Assembly (NCBI RefSeq): GCF_014268615.1 | Contig: NZ_JABWQV010000032.1 | Span: 1 to 34,353 of the forward strand | Direction: 5' to 3' | Length of the DNA stretch: 34,353 nucleotides | Source: Pseudomonas tehranensis | Lineage (GTDB): Bacteria; Pseudomonadota; Gammaproteobacteria; Pseudomonadales; Pseudomonadaceae | Part shown: in pieces, positions 15,806-23,752 of the stretch | Numbering within the stretch: the stretch's first letter is position 1 | Layout of the letters: each line of letters begins with the position of its first letter | The notes under the pieces: generated by a model | What the model was told of the DNA's origin: nothing | Seen by the model: the letters and a program-made list of their open reading frames with translations, nothing else | Databases searched by the model: none | Made by a program: the position numbers and the translations under genes

Positions 15806-17425
15806 TCAAGCGGCGGCGACTTCCTGCGGCTCAAAACTGTCCGCCCGCGCCATCTGCCACATCCTCGAATAAAACTCCCCATTGACCTCACCCGTCAGCA
15901 ATTCCCCCGGTTTCAAGAACACATGCAACTGGGAGAACAGCTTGATTTCAGTGGCGGACATGCGGCGGACCAGATGTTTGGGTTGCAGTTGTGAAGGATG
16001 GTCGAGGCCGGCGGCGGCGAGCATTTCGGCCAGGGCCTTGAGGGTGTTGCGGTGGAAGTTGTAGACCCGCTGGGCTTTATCCGGCACAACCAGGGCGTGC
16101 TGGCGCAGGGTGTCCTGGGTGGCGACGCCGGTAGGGCATTTGTTGGTATGACAGCTTTGGGACTGGATGCAGCCGATCGCGAACATGAAACCCCGCGCGA
16201 CGTTGGCCCAGTCGGCGCCGATGGCCAGGACGCTGGCGATGTCGAAGGCGCTGACGATTTTACCGCTGGCACCGAGTTTGATCTTGTCCCGCAGGTTCAG
16301 GCCCACCAGGGTGTTGTGGACGAACAGCAGACCCTCGCGCAACGGCACGCCAATGTGGTCGGTGAACTCCACTGGCGCTGCACCCGTGCCACCTTCCTTG
16401 CCGTCCACCACGATGAAGTCGGGCAGGATGCCGGTTTCCAGCATGGCCTTGGCGATGCCCATGAACTCCCAGGGGTGGCCCAGGCAGAACTTGAAGCCCA
16501 CTGGTTTGCCACCGGACAGTTCGCGCAGTTGCTGGACGAACTGCATCAGTTCGATCGGTGTGGAGAAAGCACTGTGGCGTGACGGTGAAACGCAGTCCTC
16601 GCCCATGAGGATGCCACGGGTTTCGGCGATTTCCCGGGTGACCTTGTGCTTGGGCAGAATTCCGCCATGGCCGGGCTTGGCGCCCTGGCTCATCTTGATT
16701 TCAATCATCCGCACCTGCGGGTTCTGCGCTTGGGTGGCAAAGCGCTCCGGGTCGAAGCGACCTTCACGGGTGCGACAGCCGAAATAGCCGCTGCCCAGTT
16801 CCCAGGTCAGGTCGCCGCCGTGTTCGCGGTGATAAGGGCTGATGCTGCCTTCGCCCGTGTCGTGGGCGAAATTGCCGAGCTTGGCGCCCTGGTTCAACGC
16901 CCGAATGGCGTTGGCGCTCAGGGAACCGAAGCTCATGGCGGAGATGTTGAACACCGACGCTGAATACGGTTGGGTGCATTGCGGTCCGCCAACCGTCACC
17001 CGAAAACCGCTGGGGTCGCTCAACGGAGCCGGGCGCATGGAATGACCGATGAATTCGAAACCGGTCTGATAAACATCGATCAGGGTGCCGAACGGTTTGT
17101 CGGCGCTTTCGTTCTTGGCCCGGGAGTACACCAGGGAACGCTGTGCGCGCGAGAAGGGCAGGGCGTCGCTGTCGGATTCGAGCAGGTACTGACGAATTTC
17201 CGGGCGGATACCTTCGACCAGATAGCGGATATTGCCCAGGATCGGGTAGTTGCGACGCACGGCATGGCGGTTCTGCAGCAGGTCGAACAGTCCCAGCAGA
17301 CTCAACAGCCCGGTCACCAGTGTAAATGGCCAGAGCCAGTCGTGTTGCAGAAACGGCAGGCTGGCGAGGGTGAAGATCACACAGCCAGCAAAAAAGGCGT
17401 AACGGCTCAACAGAGACAGGCTCAT
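15806..17425 (-). CDS. Membrane-anchored FMN-binding glutamate-synthase-family protein (YerD-like)
   Basis: The 539-residue protein has two N-terminal membrane segments (about 8-26 and 30-50) and a soluble domain related to the central/FMN barrel of glutamate synthase. Visible motifs are MSFGSLSANAIRALNQGAK, EIKMSQGAKPGHGGILP, VDGKEGGTGAAP and LGASGKIVSAFDIASVLAIG. The 3Fe-4S cysteine pattern of GltB is kept (C419, C425, C430, in CIQSQSCHTNKCP). There is no glutaminase domain and no GltD partner nearby, so it is probably not a classical GOGAT; the real substrate is unknown. The start at 17425 has aagga about 8 nt upstream. The gene stands alone, convergent with the permease. Confidence 0.9.
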   Translation of the reverse strand: MSLSLLSRYAFFAGCVIFTLASLPFLQHDWLWPFTLVTGLLSLLGLFDLLQNRHAVRRNYPILGNIRYLVEGIRPEIRQYLLESDSDALPFSRAQRSLVYSRAKNESADKPFGTLIDVYQTGFEFIGHSMRPAPLSDPSGFRVTVGGPQCTQPYSASVFNISAMSFGSLSANAIRALNQGAKLGNFAHDTGEGSISPYHREHGGDLTWELGSGYFGCRTREGRFDPERFATQAQNPQVRMIEIKMSQGAKPGHGGILPKHKVTREIAETRGILMGEDCVSPSRHSAFSTPIELMQFVQQLRELSGGKPVGFKFCLGHPWEFMGIAKAMLETGILPDFIVVDGKEGGTGAAPVEFTDHIGVPLREGLLFVHNTLVGLNLRDKIKLGASGKIVSAFDIASVLAIGADWANVARGFMFAIGCIQSQSCHTNKCPTGVATQDTLRQHALVVPDKAQRVYNFHRNTLKALAEMLAAAGLDHPSQLQPKHLVRRMSATEIKLFSQLHVFLKPGELLTGEVNGEFYSRMWQMARADSFEPQEVAAA

Positions 17426-17482
17426 GCGGTTTCCTTGCGGTTGAACGTTTGATGGGGGATAGGGTACTCAGGAACACAATCC

Positions 17483-17613
17483 GTGGCGAGGGAGCTTGCT
17501 CCCGCTGGGGCGCGAAGCGGCCCTGAAACCCGGCGACGCGGTGCGTCAGGTTGATTGAGTGGCCTTCGGGAGGGGCTGCTTCGCACCCCAGCGGGAGCAA
17601 GCTCCCTCGCCAC
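17483..17613. repeat. REPIN, class A
   Basis: Outer arms gtggcgagggagcttgctcc and the reverse complement lie 131 bp apart end to end. It is placed between the start of the glutamate-synthase-like gene and the end of the signalling operon. Confidence 0.9.
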
Positions 17614-17660
17614 AGGTGTATCGTTCCCTCACCACAGAAACAGTGGTTGTACCGAGCCTC

Positions 17661-19067
17661 TCAGACCGCCTGTTTCATCTGCCGCACCGGCAACTCCACG
17701 CGGAAGGTGGTACCCACCCCAACCTCGCTGCGCACGGTGATCTCACCGTTGTGTTTTTTCACGATGCCGTAGGACAGTGAAAGTCCCAGCCCCGTGCCCT
17801 GGCCGACAGGTTTGGTGGTGAAGAACGGGTCGAAGATTTTTTGCAGTGTCTCAGGCGGCATGCCCGAGCCGTTGTCGGCGACTTCGATCCACACCGTGTC
17901 TTCTTCAACGCCGTTGCGCAGGGTGATGGTGCCACGCTCGGGACCGATGGCCTGGGCGGCGTTGACGATCAGGTTCATGATCACCTGGTTGATCTGCGAC
18001 GGCAGGCATTCGACTTCCGGCAACGGGCTGTATTGCTTGACCACGTCGGCCTTGTACTTGATTTCATTGGCGACGATGTTCAGCGTCGAATCCAGGCCTT
18101 GTTGCAAATTGGCCATCTGCCATTCCTGGTTGGAGTCCACGCGGGAGAAGTCCTTGAGGTCCTTGACGATCTGCCCGACCCGGCTGATGCCGTCCTTGGA
18201 CTCTTTGATCAGCAGTGGAATGTCCTCGACGAGGAAGTCCAGCTCCACCTGCTCGCGCAGCTTTCTCAGGTTCACCACCAGTTCCGGCGAAGCAATGGCT
18301 TGCTCGGCACTGTCATAGGCCTGGAGCATTTCCTGAAGTTTGCCAAAGTAGCCATCCAGGGCGCCGAGGTTGGATGAAATGAAACCGATCGGGTTATTGA
18401 TTTCGTGAGCGACCCCGGCGGCCAGTTGACCCAGCGAGGCGAGTTTTTCCGATTGGACCAGTTGAGTTTCCAGCAGCTTGCGTTCGTCGATTTCCATCTG
18501 CAGCAGAGAGCTGGCCTGTTTGAACGCCTGGGTCCGCTGCTCCACCAGCTCCTCGAGTTTGCTCATCTGCAATTGCGCGCGGGAAGTCATTTCCCACTTG
18601 GTGGTCAGGGTGTTGGCCATTTGCTGGACTTCGATGTTGTCGAAGGGCTTCTTCAGAATCAGCAACCGGTCATGGCCATTGAGGCGGTCCAGCAGTTCGT
18701 CCCAGGAATAGTCGGAGTAGGCGGTGCAGACCACCACTTGCAACAGTGGGTCGTGCTTCCAGAGTTCCTCGATGGTTTTGGCGCCATCCCAGCCCTCGGG
18801 CATGCGCATGTCGACAAAGGCCAATGCATAAGGGTGCTCCGTTGCGAGCGCTTGCAGCAGTTTGTTCAGACCCTCCTGGCCGCCGTAGGCCGAGTCGAGT
18901 TCGAATACGGTGCCGGCCGGTTTCGGTGCGTCGCCGAACAAGGCATTTTCCATGTCCAGCAAGTCGGTATTGACCTGATCCTGCGGCGTGAGAATCTTGC
19001 GGAAGTCGTCATGGATGGCAGGTGTATCGTCGATCAACAAGATGCGGCGGTTGCTCAGATTATTCAT
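17661..19067 (-). CDS. Soluble receiver-histidine kinase (REC-HisKA-HATPase)
   Basis: The 468-residue protein lacks membrane segments. An N-terminal receiver has the acidic pair (IDDTP), the phospho-acceptor Asp in FVDMRMP (D86), CTAYSDYSW and the lysine in ILKKPFD. A coiled coil leads to an H-box with [14 protein letters not shown] (H221), then an N-box [10 protein letters not shown] and G-boxes [11 protein letters not shown] and [13 protein letters not shown]. It can therefore accept phosphate on its receiver and also act as a kinase, which fits the middle of a phosphorelay. The ATG at 19067 has ggaagg 5 nt upstream and overlaps the upstream kinase gene by 8 nt; a GTG at 19073 is less likely. 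It is the last gene of the operon. Confidence 0.93.
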   Translation of the reverse strand: MNNLSNRRILLIDDTPAIHDDFRKILTPQDQVNTDLLDMENALFGDAPKPAGTVFELDSAYGGQEGLNKLLQALATEHPYALAFVDMRMPEGWDGAKTIEELWKHDPLLQVVVCTAYSDYSWDELLDRLNGHDRLLILKKPFDNIEVQQMANTLTTKWEMTSRAQLQMSKLEELVEQRTQAFKQASSLLQMEIDERKLLETQLVQSEKLASLGQLAAGVAHEINNPIGFISSNLGALDGYFGKLQEMLQAYDSAEQAIASPELVVNLRKLREQVELDFLVEDIPLLIKESKDGISRVGQIVKDLKDFSRVDSNQEWQMANLQQGLDSTLNIVANEIKYKADVVKQYSPLPEVECLPSQINQVIMNLIVNAAQAIGPERGTITLRNGVEEDTVWIEVADNGSGMPPETLQKIFDPFFTTKPVGQGTGLGLSLSYGIVKKHNGEITVRSEVGVGTTFRVELPVRQMKQAV

Positions 19068-20865
19068 GCTCACCTTCCGCGAGTTTCAAGGGCAGTTGCA
19101 ACACGAACGTTGCTCCTGTGCCTGGCCCCTCACTGTGAGCGGTGAGGTGGCCGTTCATTTCAATGGCCGCCAGAGCGCAGCTGTGCAAGCCGAACCCGTG
19201 GCCCTCCTTACGGGTGGTAAAACCATGGGCGAAGATACGCGTCATGTTTTCCGCCGGGATGCCTTCGCCTTCATCCTTGACGCTGATCTGCAGGGTTTCA
19301 TCATTGATGACCGTGGCCTTGAGGGTCATGTTCCGGGCGTGGTTGGAAACCCCCGCCATGGCGTATTTGGCGTTGCTGATCAGGTTGATCAGAATCAGCA
19401 GCAAGCGATGCTTATCGCCCATGATTCGGGGCACGTCACCGTATTCCTTGAGCACCGTCACGTGGTGGCGGGTGAGGGCGCCGGAGTTCATGCGCAGGGC
19501 GTCTTCAAGCAGTTCGCTGACCACCAGGGGCTCCACCAGGCTGTTGGCACCGGCATAGGACTGCTGGGTGGAGACGATATCCTTGATGTGATCCACGCTC
19601 TTGCTCAACTGCGCCAGCTCGTCGGTAAGGCCTTGCTGTTCGACCGCGATGGCTTCCACCAACTGGTTCAGATAGCCGGGCAACAGCTTGCCTTTTTCGT
19701 CTTCGGTGAGGAAGTGCCCCAGGTCGTGGGGGTGTTCGTTGATCAGTTGCATCGCCTTGCCCAGCCCGAGGGCCTTGCTGCTGCGCAGTTTACGGCTGAT
19801 TAGGTCGGCGGAGATGTTCACGCTGTTGAGTACGTTGCCGACGTTGTGCAGCACGTTGGTGGCGATTTCCGCCATGCCAGCCTGACGGGCGGTGTCCATC
19901 AGTTCGCTCTGGGTGTCCTTGAGCTGGCGGGTGCGTTCTTCGACCCGTAGCTCCAGCTCGTCGTTGGCGGTTTGCAGAGCGTTGTTGGCCCGTTTGGTTT
20001 CGGCGAAGCTGCGCATCAGTCGGATTGCCAGCCAGATCAGGATCAACACCAGAAGCGTGGCGAAAACCAGCAGAAGAATGTGGTTGCGCTGATACTTGGC
20101 GGCCGCTTTCTCCTGGTCTTTGTCCAGCAGGCTGGTGATGGTGTCCAGCCGACCGGCCACGGGAATGGCTTCGATTCCCTTCAATAAGTCATTGACCATG
20201 GGTTGTTCGCGCAGGATCAGCGCGATGTGCCTGCTCAGGATATCGACGGATTTTTGAAGTCCCTCCGGCAGGCGCTCCTTGTTGACGTCCAGCCGGTTCA
20301 GGCCCAGCAGCACTTCGGCGGCCTGCTCACGGGTGGTCAGATGGGCGAACTCCATGGCGCTGAGCAACAGGTCGTAGGTGTCGATGGCAACGTTTTGCAG
20401 TTGCAGTTTGTCGGCGTCCGAAAGTTGGCCGAACTGGGCCTGGATGTCATCTTCGGCGGTGGGCAGGAAGGCGAGGGAATTGCGCAGTACCGCATTGTGG
20501 GATTTGAATCTTTCCACCAAGCGGGTTTTTTCCTTCACCGCCTTGAGGTATTCGTCGCGCTCCTGTTCCCAGCTTGACGGTACGTGGCGAGCCGGATCCG
20601 ACTCAATGGCGTCGAGGCGTTGCCAGAGCCGCGCCATCTCATTCAAGGGCGAGACCAGGGGATCGTAATTGTCGCTCAGGGCCATTCGGGACTTGAGGAC
20701 TTCGTTGTCCCAGATAGCGTCCTGCTGCTTGAGCTGGCGGACCAGGTCCCGGGATTCAATGTACGAAGCGGCCTGCTGCGCGCCCGACTGGATGTACATG
20801 AACAGCAGGATCGAAGCCAGCAATAGACCGATGAACAACAGGCCGAGGCGACGGAGAACGGTCAT
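19060..20865 (-). CDS. Membrane sensor histidine kinase with variant H-box
   Basis: The 601-residue protein has two membrane segments (about 6-24 and 262-284) around an all-helical periplasmic region of about 235 residues, resembling DAHL-like helical sensors (inference). A coiled coil then leads to an unusual H-box, ATNVLHNVGNVLNSVN (H340), instead of the common HEINNP form. The ATPase part has an N-box NLISNAKYAM, a G1 box VKDEGEGIPAENM and a FTTRKEGHGFGLHS lid region. The ATG at 20865 overlaps the stop of the upstream peroxidase gene as ATGA, with gggaggg about 10 nt before it, so the two are coupled; an ATG at 20883 is rejected for lacking this. It likely signals to receivers encoded in the same operon. 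Confidence 0.92.
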   Translation of the reverse strand: MTVLRRLGLLFIGLLLASILLFMYIQSGAQQAASYIESRDLVRQLKQQDAIWDNEVLKSRMALSDNYDPLVSPLNEMARLWQRLDAIESDPARHVPSSWEQERDEYLKAVKEKTRLVERFKSHNAVLRNSLAFLPTAEDDIQAQFGQLSDADKLQLQNVAIDTYDLLLSAMEFAHLTTREQAAEVLLGLNRLDVNKERLPEGLQKSVDILSRHIALILREQPMVNDLLKGIEAIPVAGRLDTITSLLDKDQEKAAAKYQRNHILLLVFATLLVLILIWLAIRLMRSFAETKRANNALQTANDELELRVEERTRQLKDTQSELMDTARQAGMAEIATNVLHNVGNVLNSVNISADLISRKLRSSKALGLGKAMQLINEHPHDLGHFLTEDEKGKLLPGYLNQLVEAIAVEQQGLTDELAQLSKSVDHIKDIVSTQQSYAGANSLVEPLVVSELLEDALRMNSGALTRHHVTVLKEYGDVPRIMGDKHRLLLILINLISNAKYAMAGVSNHARNMTLKATVINDETLQISVKDEGEGIPAENMTRIFAHGFTTRKEGHGFGLHSCALAAIEMNGHLTAHSEGPGTGATFVLQLPLKLAEGEHE

Positions 20866-21821
20866 AGAGGTTTGCCCTCCCATTCGCCGGTCAGGGTCTT
20901 GAGGAATTCGACGATCAGTTCCGTGTCGTTCTTCATGGGCTCACGGCCCAACTGGTACTTGAACATCACCTCCACGGCACGCTCCAGGGTCGGTGCAGAG
21001 CCGTCATGGAAGTACGGTGCGGTGACGGCGACGTTGCGCAGGCTGGGCACCTTGAAAACCTGACGGTCGCTTTCGTCGCCCGTAACATTGAAGCGCCCCT
21101 CGTCGGCGGAGCTGGGATTACCCCGGTCCTGGAAATAGTCACCCATGACGCCAAACTTCTGGAACATGTTGCCGCCGATATTCACACCCTGGTGGCAGGC
21201 GATACAGCCGTATTCCTTGAAGCGCTGGTAACCGAACTTTTCCCGGGGCGTCAGGATGTCGGTATCGCCCAGCAGGTACTGGTCGAAACGTGAATTCGGG
21301 GTCAGCAGGGTGCGTTCGTAGTCGGCCAGGGCGCCCTGGATGTTGGCCTGGGTCACGCCGTCGGGGTAGGCATCGTCAAAACCCCGGGCGTAGTCCGGGT
21401 CCTGGCCGATGCGCTGGAGCACCGTTTTCCAGGTACTGCCCATTTCCGCCGGGCTGGTCACGACGATGTGCACCTGTTCTTCCAAGGTGTCGACGCGTCC
21501 GTCCCAGAACTGATGAAAGTTCAGGCTGGCGTTGAACACCGTGGGGGTATTGAACTCCACCGGTTTACCGTCGAAGCCCAGGGAAAACGGTTTGTCGTCG
21601 GCGCCACCCTTGCCCAGGCGATGGCAACTGGCGCAGGACAGGGTGTTGTTGACCGACAGCCGCGGGTCGTTGAAAAGCCGCAGGCCCAACTGGACGCGTT
21701 TGGGGTCCAGGGTTGGAATGGGGGGCAGCGGTTTGAGTGGTTCATCCAACGGTTCGGCGTGAACGGTCACGCTCAATCCCACCAGCAGGCCGAGAGCCAG
21801 AATCAGTCCATGTGACGCCAT
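20862..21821 (-). CDS. Dihaem cytochrome c peroxidase (CcpA/MauG family)
   Basis: The 319-residue protein has a signal peptide ending VHA (about residue 22) and two haem-c sites, CASCH (63-67) and CIACH (206-210), so it acts in the periplasm. Family features include GLRLFNDPRLSVNNTLSCAS, FNTPTVFNASL, FWDGRVDTLEEQ and VPSLRNVAVTAPYFHDGS. Members reduce hydrogen peroxide with electrons from c-type cytochromes; some MauG-like ones modify proteins instead. It lies between the c-di-GMP genes and the sensor kinase, with an ATGA overlap to the kinase. That is unusual and suggests that it feeds redox or peroxide information to the kinase (inference). The start at 21821 has aagga about 9 nt upstream. 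Confidence 0.94.
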   Translation of the reverse strand: MASHGLILALGLLVGLSVTVHAEPLDEPLKPLPPIPTLDPKRVQLGLRLFNDPRLSVNNTLSCASCHRLGKGGADDKPFSLGFDGKPVEFNTPTVFNASLNFHQFWDGRVDTLEEQVHIVVTSPAEMGSTWKTVLQRIGQDPDYARGFDDAYPDGVTQANIQGALADYERTLLTPNSRFDQYLLGDTDILTPREKFGYQRFKEYGCIACHQGVNIGGNMFQKFGVMGDYFQDRGNPSSADEGRFNVTGDESDRQVFKVPSLRNVAVTAPYFHDGSAPTLERAVEVMFKYQLGREPMKNDTELIVEFLKTLTGEWEGKPL

Positions 21822-21866
21822 GGGATGCTTTCCTTGAAACTTTTGGTTTATGGAACTCAGCTGTGT

Positions 21867-23741
21867 TCACGCAACCGGGTTGTGGCGTTGTTCCCACTCG
21901 CTCATCCACAGGGCAAAGGCTTGTGGTTCCACGGCCTTGCTGAAGTAATACCCCTGGGCTTCCTCGCACTGGTGAGCCTTGAGGAACTCCAGTTGCTCAA
22001 GGGTTTCCACGCCTTCGGCAATGATGTGCAAGTTCAGGCTCTTGCCCAGGCTGATGATGGTGCTCACCAGCTTTGCGTCATTGCTGTCGATGCTCAGGTC
22101 GCCGACGAACGACTGATCGATCTTCAACACATCCACCGGAAATTTCTGCAGGTAGCTCAGGCTCGAATAGCCGGTGCCGAAATCGTCGATGGCCAGCCGT
22201 ATCCCCAGGCGCTTGACGGCCTTGAGGATGGCGACGGTGGTGTCGACGTTCTGCATCAGCACGCTTTCGGTGATCTCCAGTTCTAACTGTGTCGGGTCGA
22301 GACCGGTTTCCTTGAGGGTCCGGGCGATGCCTTCGACGAAACCGCGCTGGCGAAAATCGATGGTGGAGACGTTAACCGACAGGTAGAGCGGGCGCATGCC
22401 ATCGGCTTGCCAGCGACAGGCCTGCTGGCAGGCTTCCTGGAGCACCCATTGGCTCAGCGGGACGATCAGGCCGCTGTCTTCGGCCACGGGGATGAAGTCC
22501 GACGGATAGATCAAGCCGATGTCAGGCCGGTTCCAGCGCACCAGCGCTTCGGCGCCGACCACTTTGCCGCTCCTCAGATCGATCTTGGGCTGGTAGTGCA
22601 GCACGAACTCCTTGCGTTGCAGGGCCAGGCGCAGGCCCGATTCGATGGTTTGCTGCTGTCGCGCCCGACGGTTCATGTCTTCAGTGAAAAAGCGGTAGTC
22701 GTTGGGGCCGGTTTCCTTGACGTTGCGCATCGCCGTTTCGGCTTTTTTGATCAACGCCACGGCATCGAAACCGTCGGCCGGATACATGCTGATGCCCAGG
22801 CTTGCGGTGACGGTCAGGTCATGTCCGTCGATGGGGTGGGGCGTGCTGATGGCCGTCAACAGCTTGTCGGCCACGCCTTTGGTCTGTTGCGAGTCGGTGA
22901 TGTCTCCCAGTATCACCACGAACTCATCGGAGCCGTAGCGAAACACCGAGTCGGATTCACGCACTACCGTTGCCAGCGCCCGGGCCACCCGCTTGAGCAT
23001 TTCGTCGCCCACCGGGTGCCCCAGTGCGTTATTGATACGCTTGAAACGGTCCATGCCGATGAACATCACCGCCAGTTGCCGGTCGTGGCGACGGCACTGC
23101 GCCATGGCCTGGGTCAGGCGATCACCGAGCAACATGCTGTTGGGTAACTCGGTGAGTACGTCGTATTGCAGCAAGTGGGAGACTTTCAGCAGCTCCTGGA
23201 CCCGCTCCTCGATGGTGCGCTCCAGGCTGCGCATTTTTCTCGCCGCATCCTGGGCCAGTTGCCATTTCCAGGTCATGGCGCTGGCCATCTGGCGGATTTC
23301 CAGGGTGTCGAAGGGTTTCTTCAGGATCAGCAACTGATCGTCGAACTCGATGCGTTCGGACATGGTTTCCCAGGAGTAATCCGAAAACGCCGTGCACAGC
23401 GCGATTTGCAGCCGTGGGTCGGCCTCCCACAAACGCTCGATGGTTTGCAGGCCGTCCCAGCCCGGCGGCATGCGCATGTCGGCGAACACCAGCGCATAGG
23501 GCTGGCCTTCGGCCTGGGCGCGCTTGACCAGCTCCAGCGCCTCTTCGCCCTGATAGGCCGAGTCGATCTGAAATTGCAGGCGGCTGACCTGAGGCGTGCC
23601 AAACAGCAGGCTTTCGGTGTCATCCAGCGAGTCGTCGCTGCCGGCGCCCGGGCTGAGGATCTTGCGAAAGTCCGAGTGGATCGCCGGCGTGTCGTCCACC
23701 ACCAGGATTCGCCTGTTCGCAGGCACCGACATGGGATTCAT
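21867..23741 (-). CDS. REC-(degenerate GGDEF)-EAL response regulator, probable c-di-GMP phosphodiesterase
   Basis: The 624-residue protein has a receiver with phospho-acceptor D88 (FADMRMPPG). Its GGDEF domain reads RYGSDEF (GSDEF, 270-274), and its metal-binding segment is IGMDRFKRIN, lacking the first Asp of the usual LDxDxFK; it is probably inactive as a cyclase, although the RESD inhibitory-site pattern is kept. The EAL domain looks intact: GAEALVRW (E398), LSVNVS, LEITES, IDDFGTGYSS, LKIDQSF, IAEGVET and QGYYFS. It should hydrolyse c-di-GMP when its receiver permits. The ATG at 23741 has taggagag about 8 nt upstream and lies 11 nt after the preceding gene's stop; an upstream ATG at 23780 is less likely. 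Confidence 0.93.
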   Translation of the reverse strand: MNPMSVPANRRILVVDDTPAIHSDFRKILSPGAGSDDSLDDTESLLFGTPQVSRLQFQIDSAYQGEEALELVKRAQAEGQPYALVFADMRMPPGWDGLQTIERLWEADPRLQIALCTAFSDYSWETMSERIEFDDQLLILKKPFDTLEIRQMASAMTWKWQLAQDAARKMRSLERTIEERVQELLKVSHLLQYDVLTELPNSMLLGDRLTQAMAQCRRHDRQLAVMFIGMDRFKRINNALGHPVGDEMLKRVARALATVVRESDSVFRYGSDEFVVILGDITDSQQTKGVADKLLTAISTPHPIDGHDLTVTASLGISMYPADGFDAVALIKKAETAMRNVKETGPNDYRFFTEDMNRRARQQQTIESGLRLALQRKEFVLHYQPKIDLRSGKVVGAEALVRWNRPDIGLIYPSDFIPVAEDSGLIVPLSQWVLQEACQQACRWQADGMRPLYLSVNVSTIDFRQRGFVEGIARTLKETGLDPTQLELEITESVLMQNVDTTVAILKAVKRLGIRLAIDDFGTGYSSLSYLQKFPVDVLKIDQSFVGDLSIDSNDAKLVSTIISLGKSLNLHIIAEGVETLEQLEFLKAHQCEEAQGYYFSKAVEPQAFALWMSEWEQRHNPVA

Positions 23742-23752
23742 CGATCGCTCTC

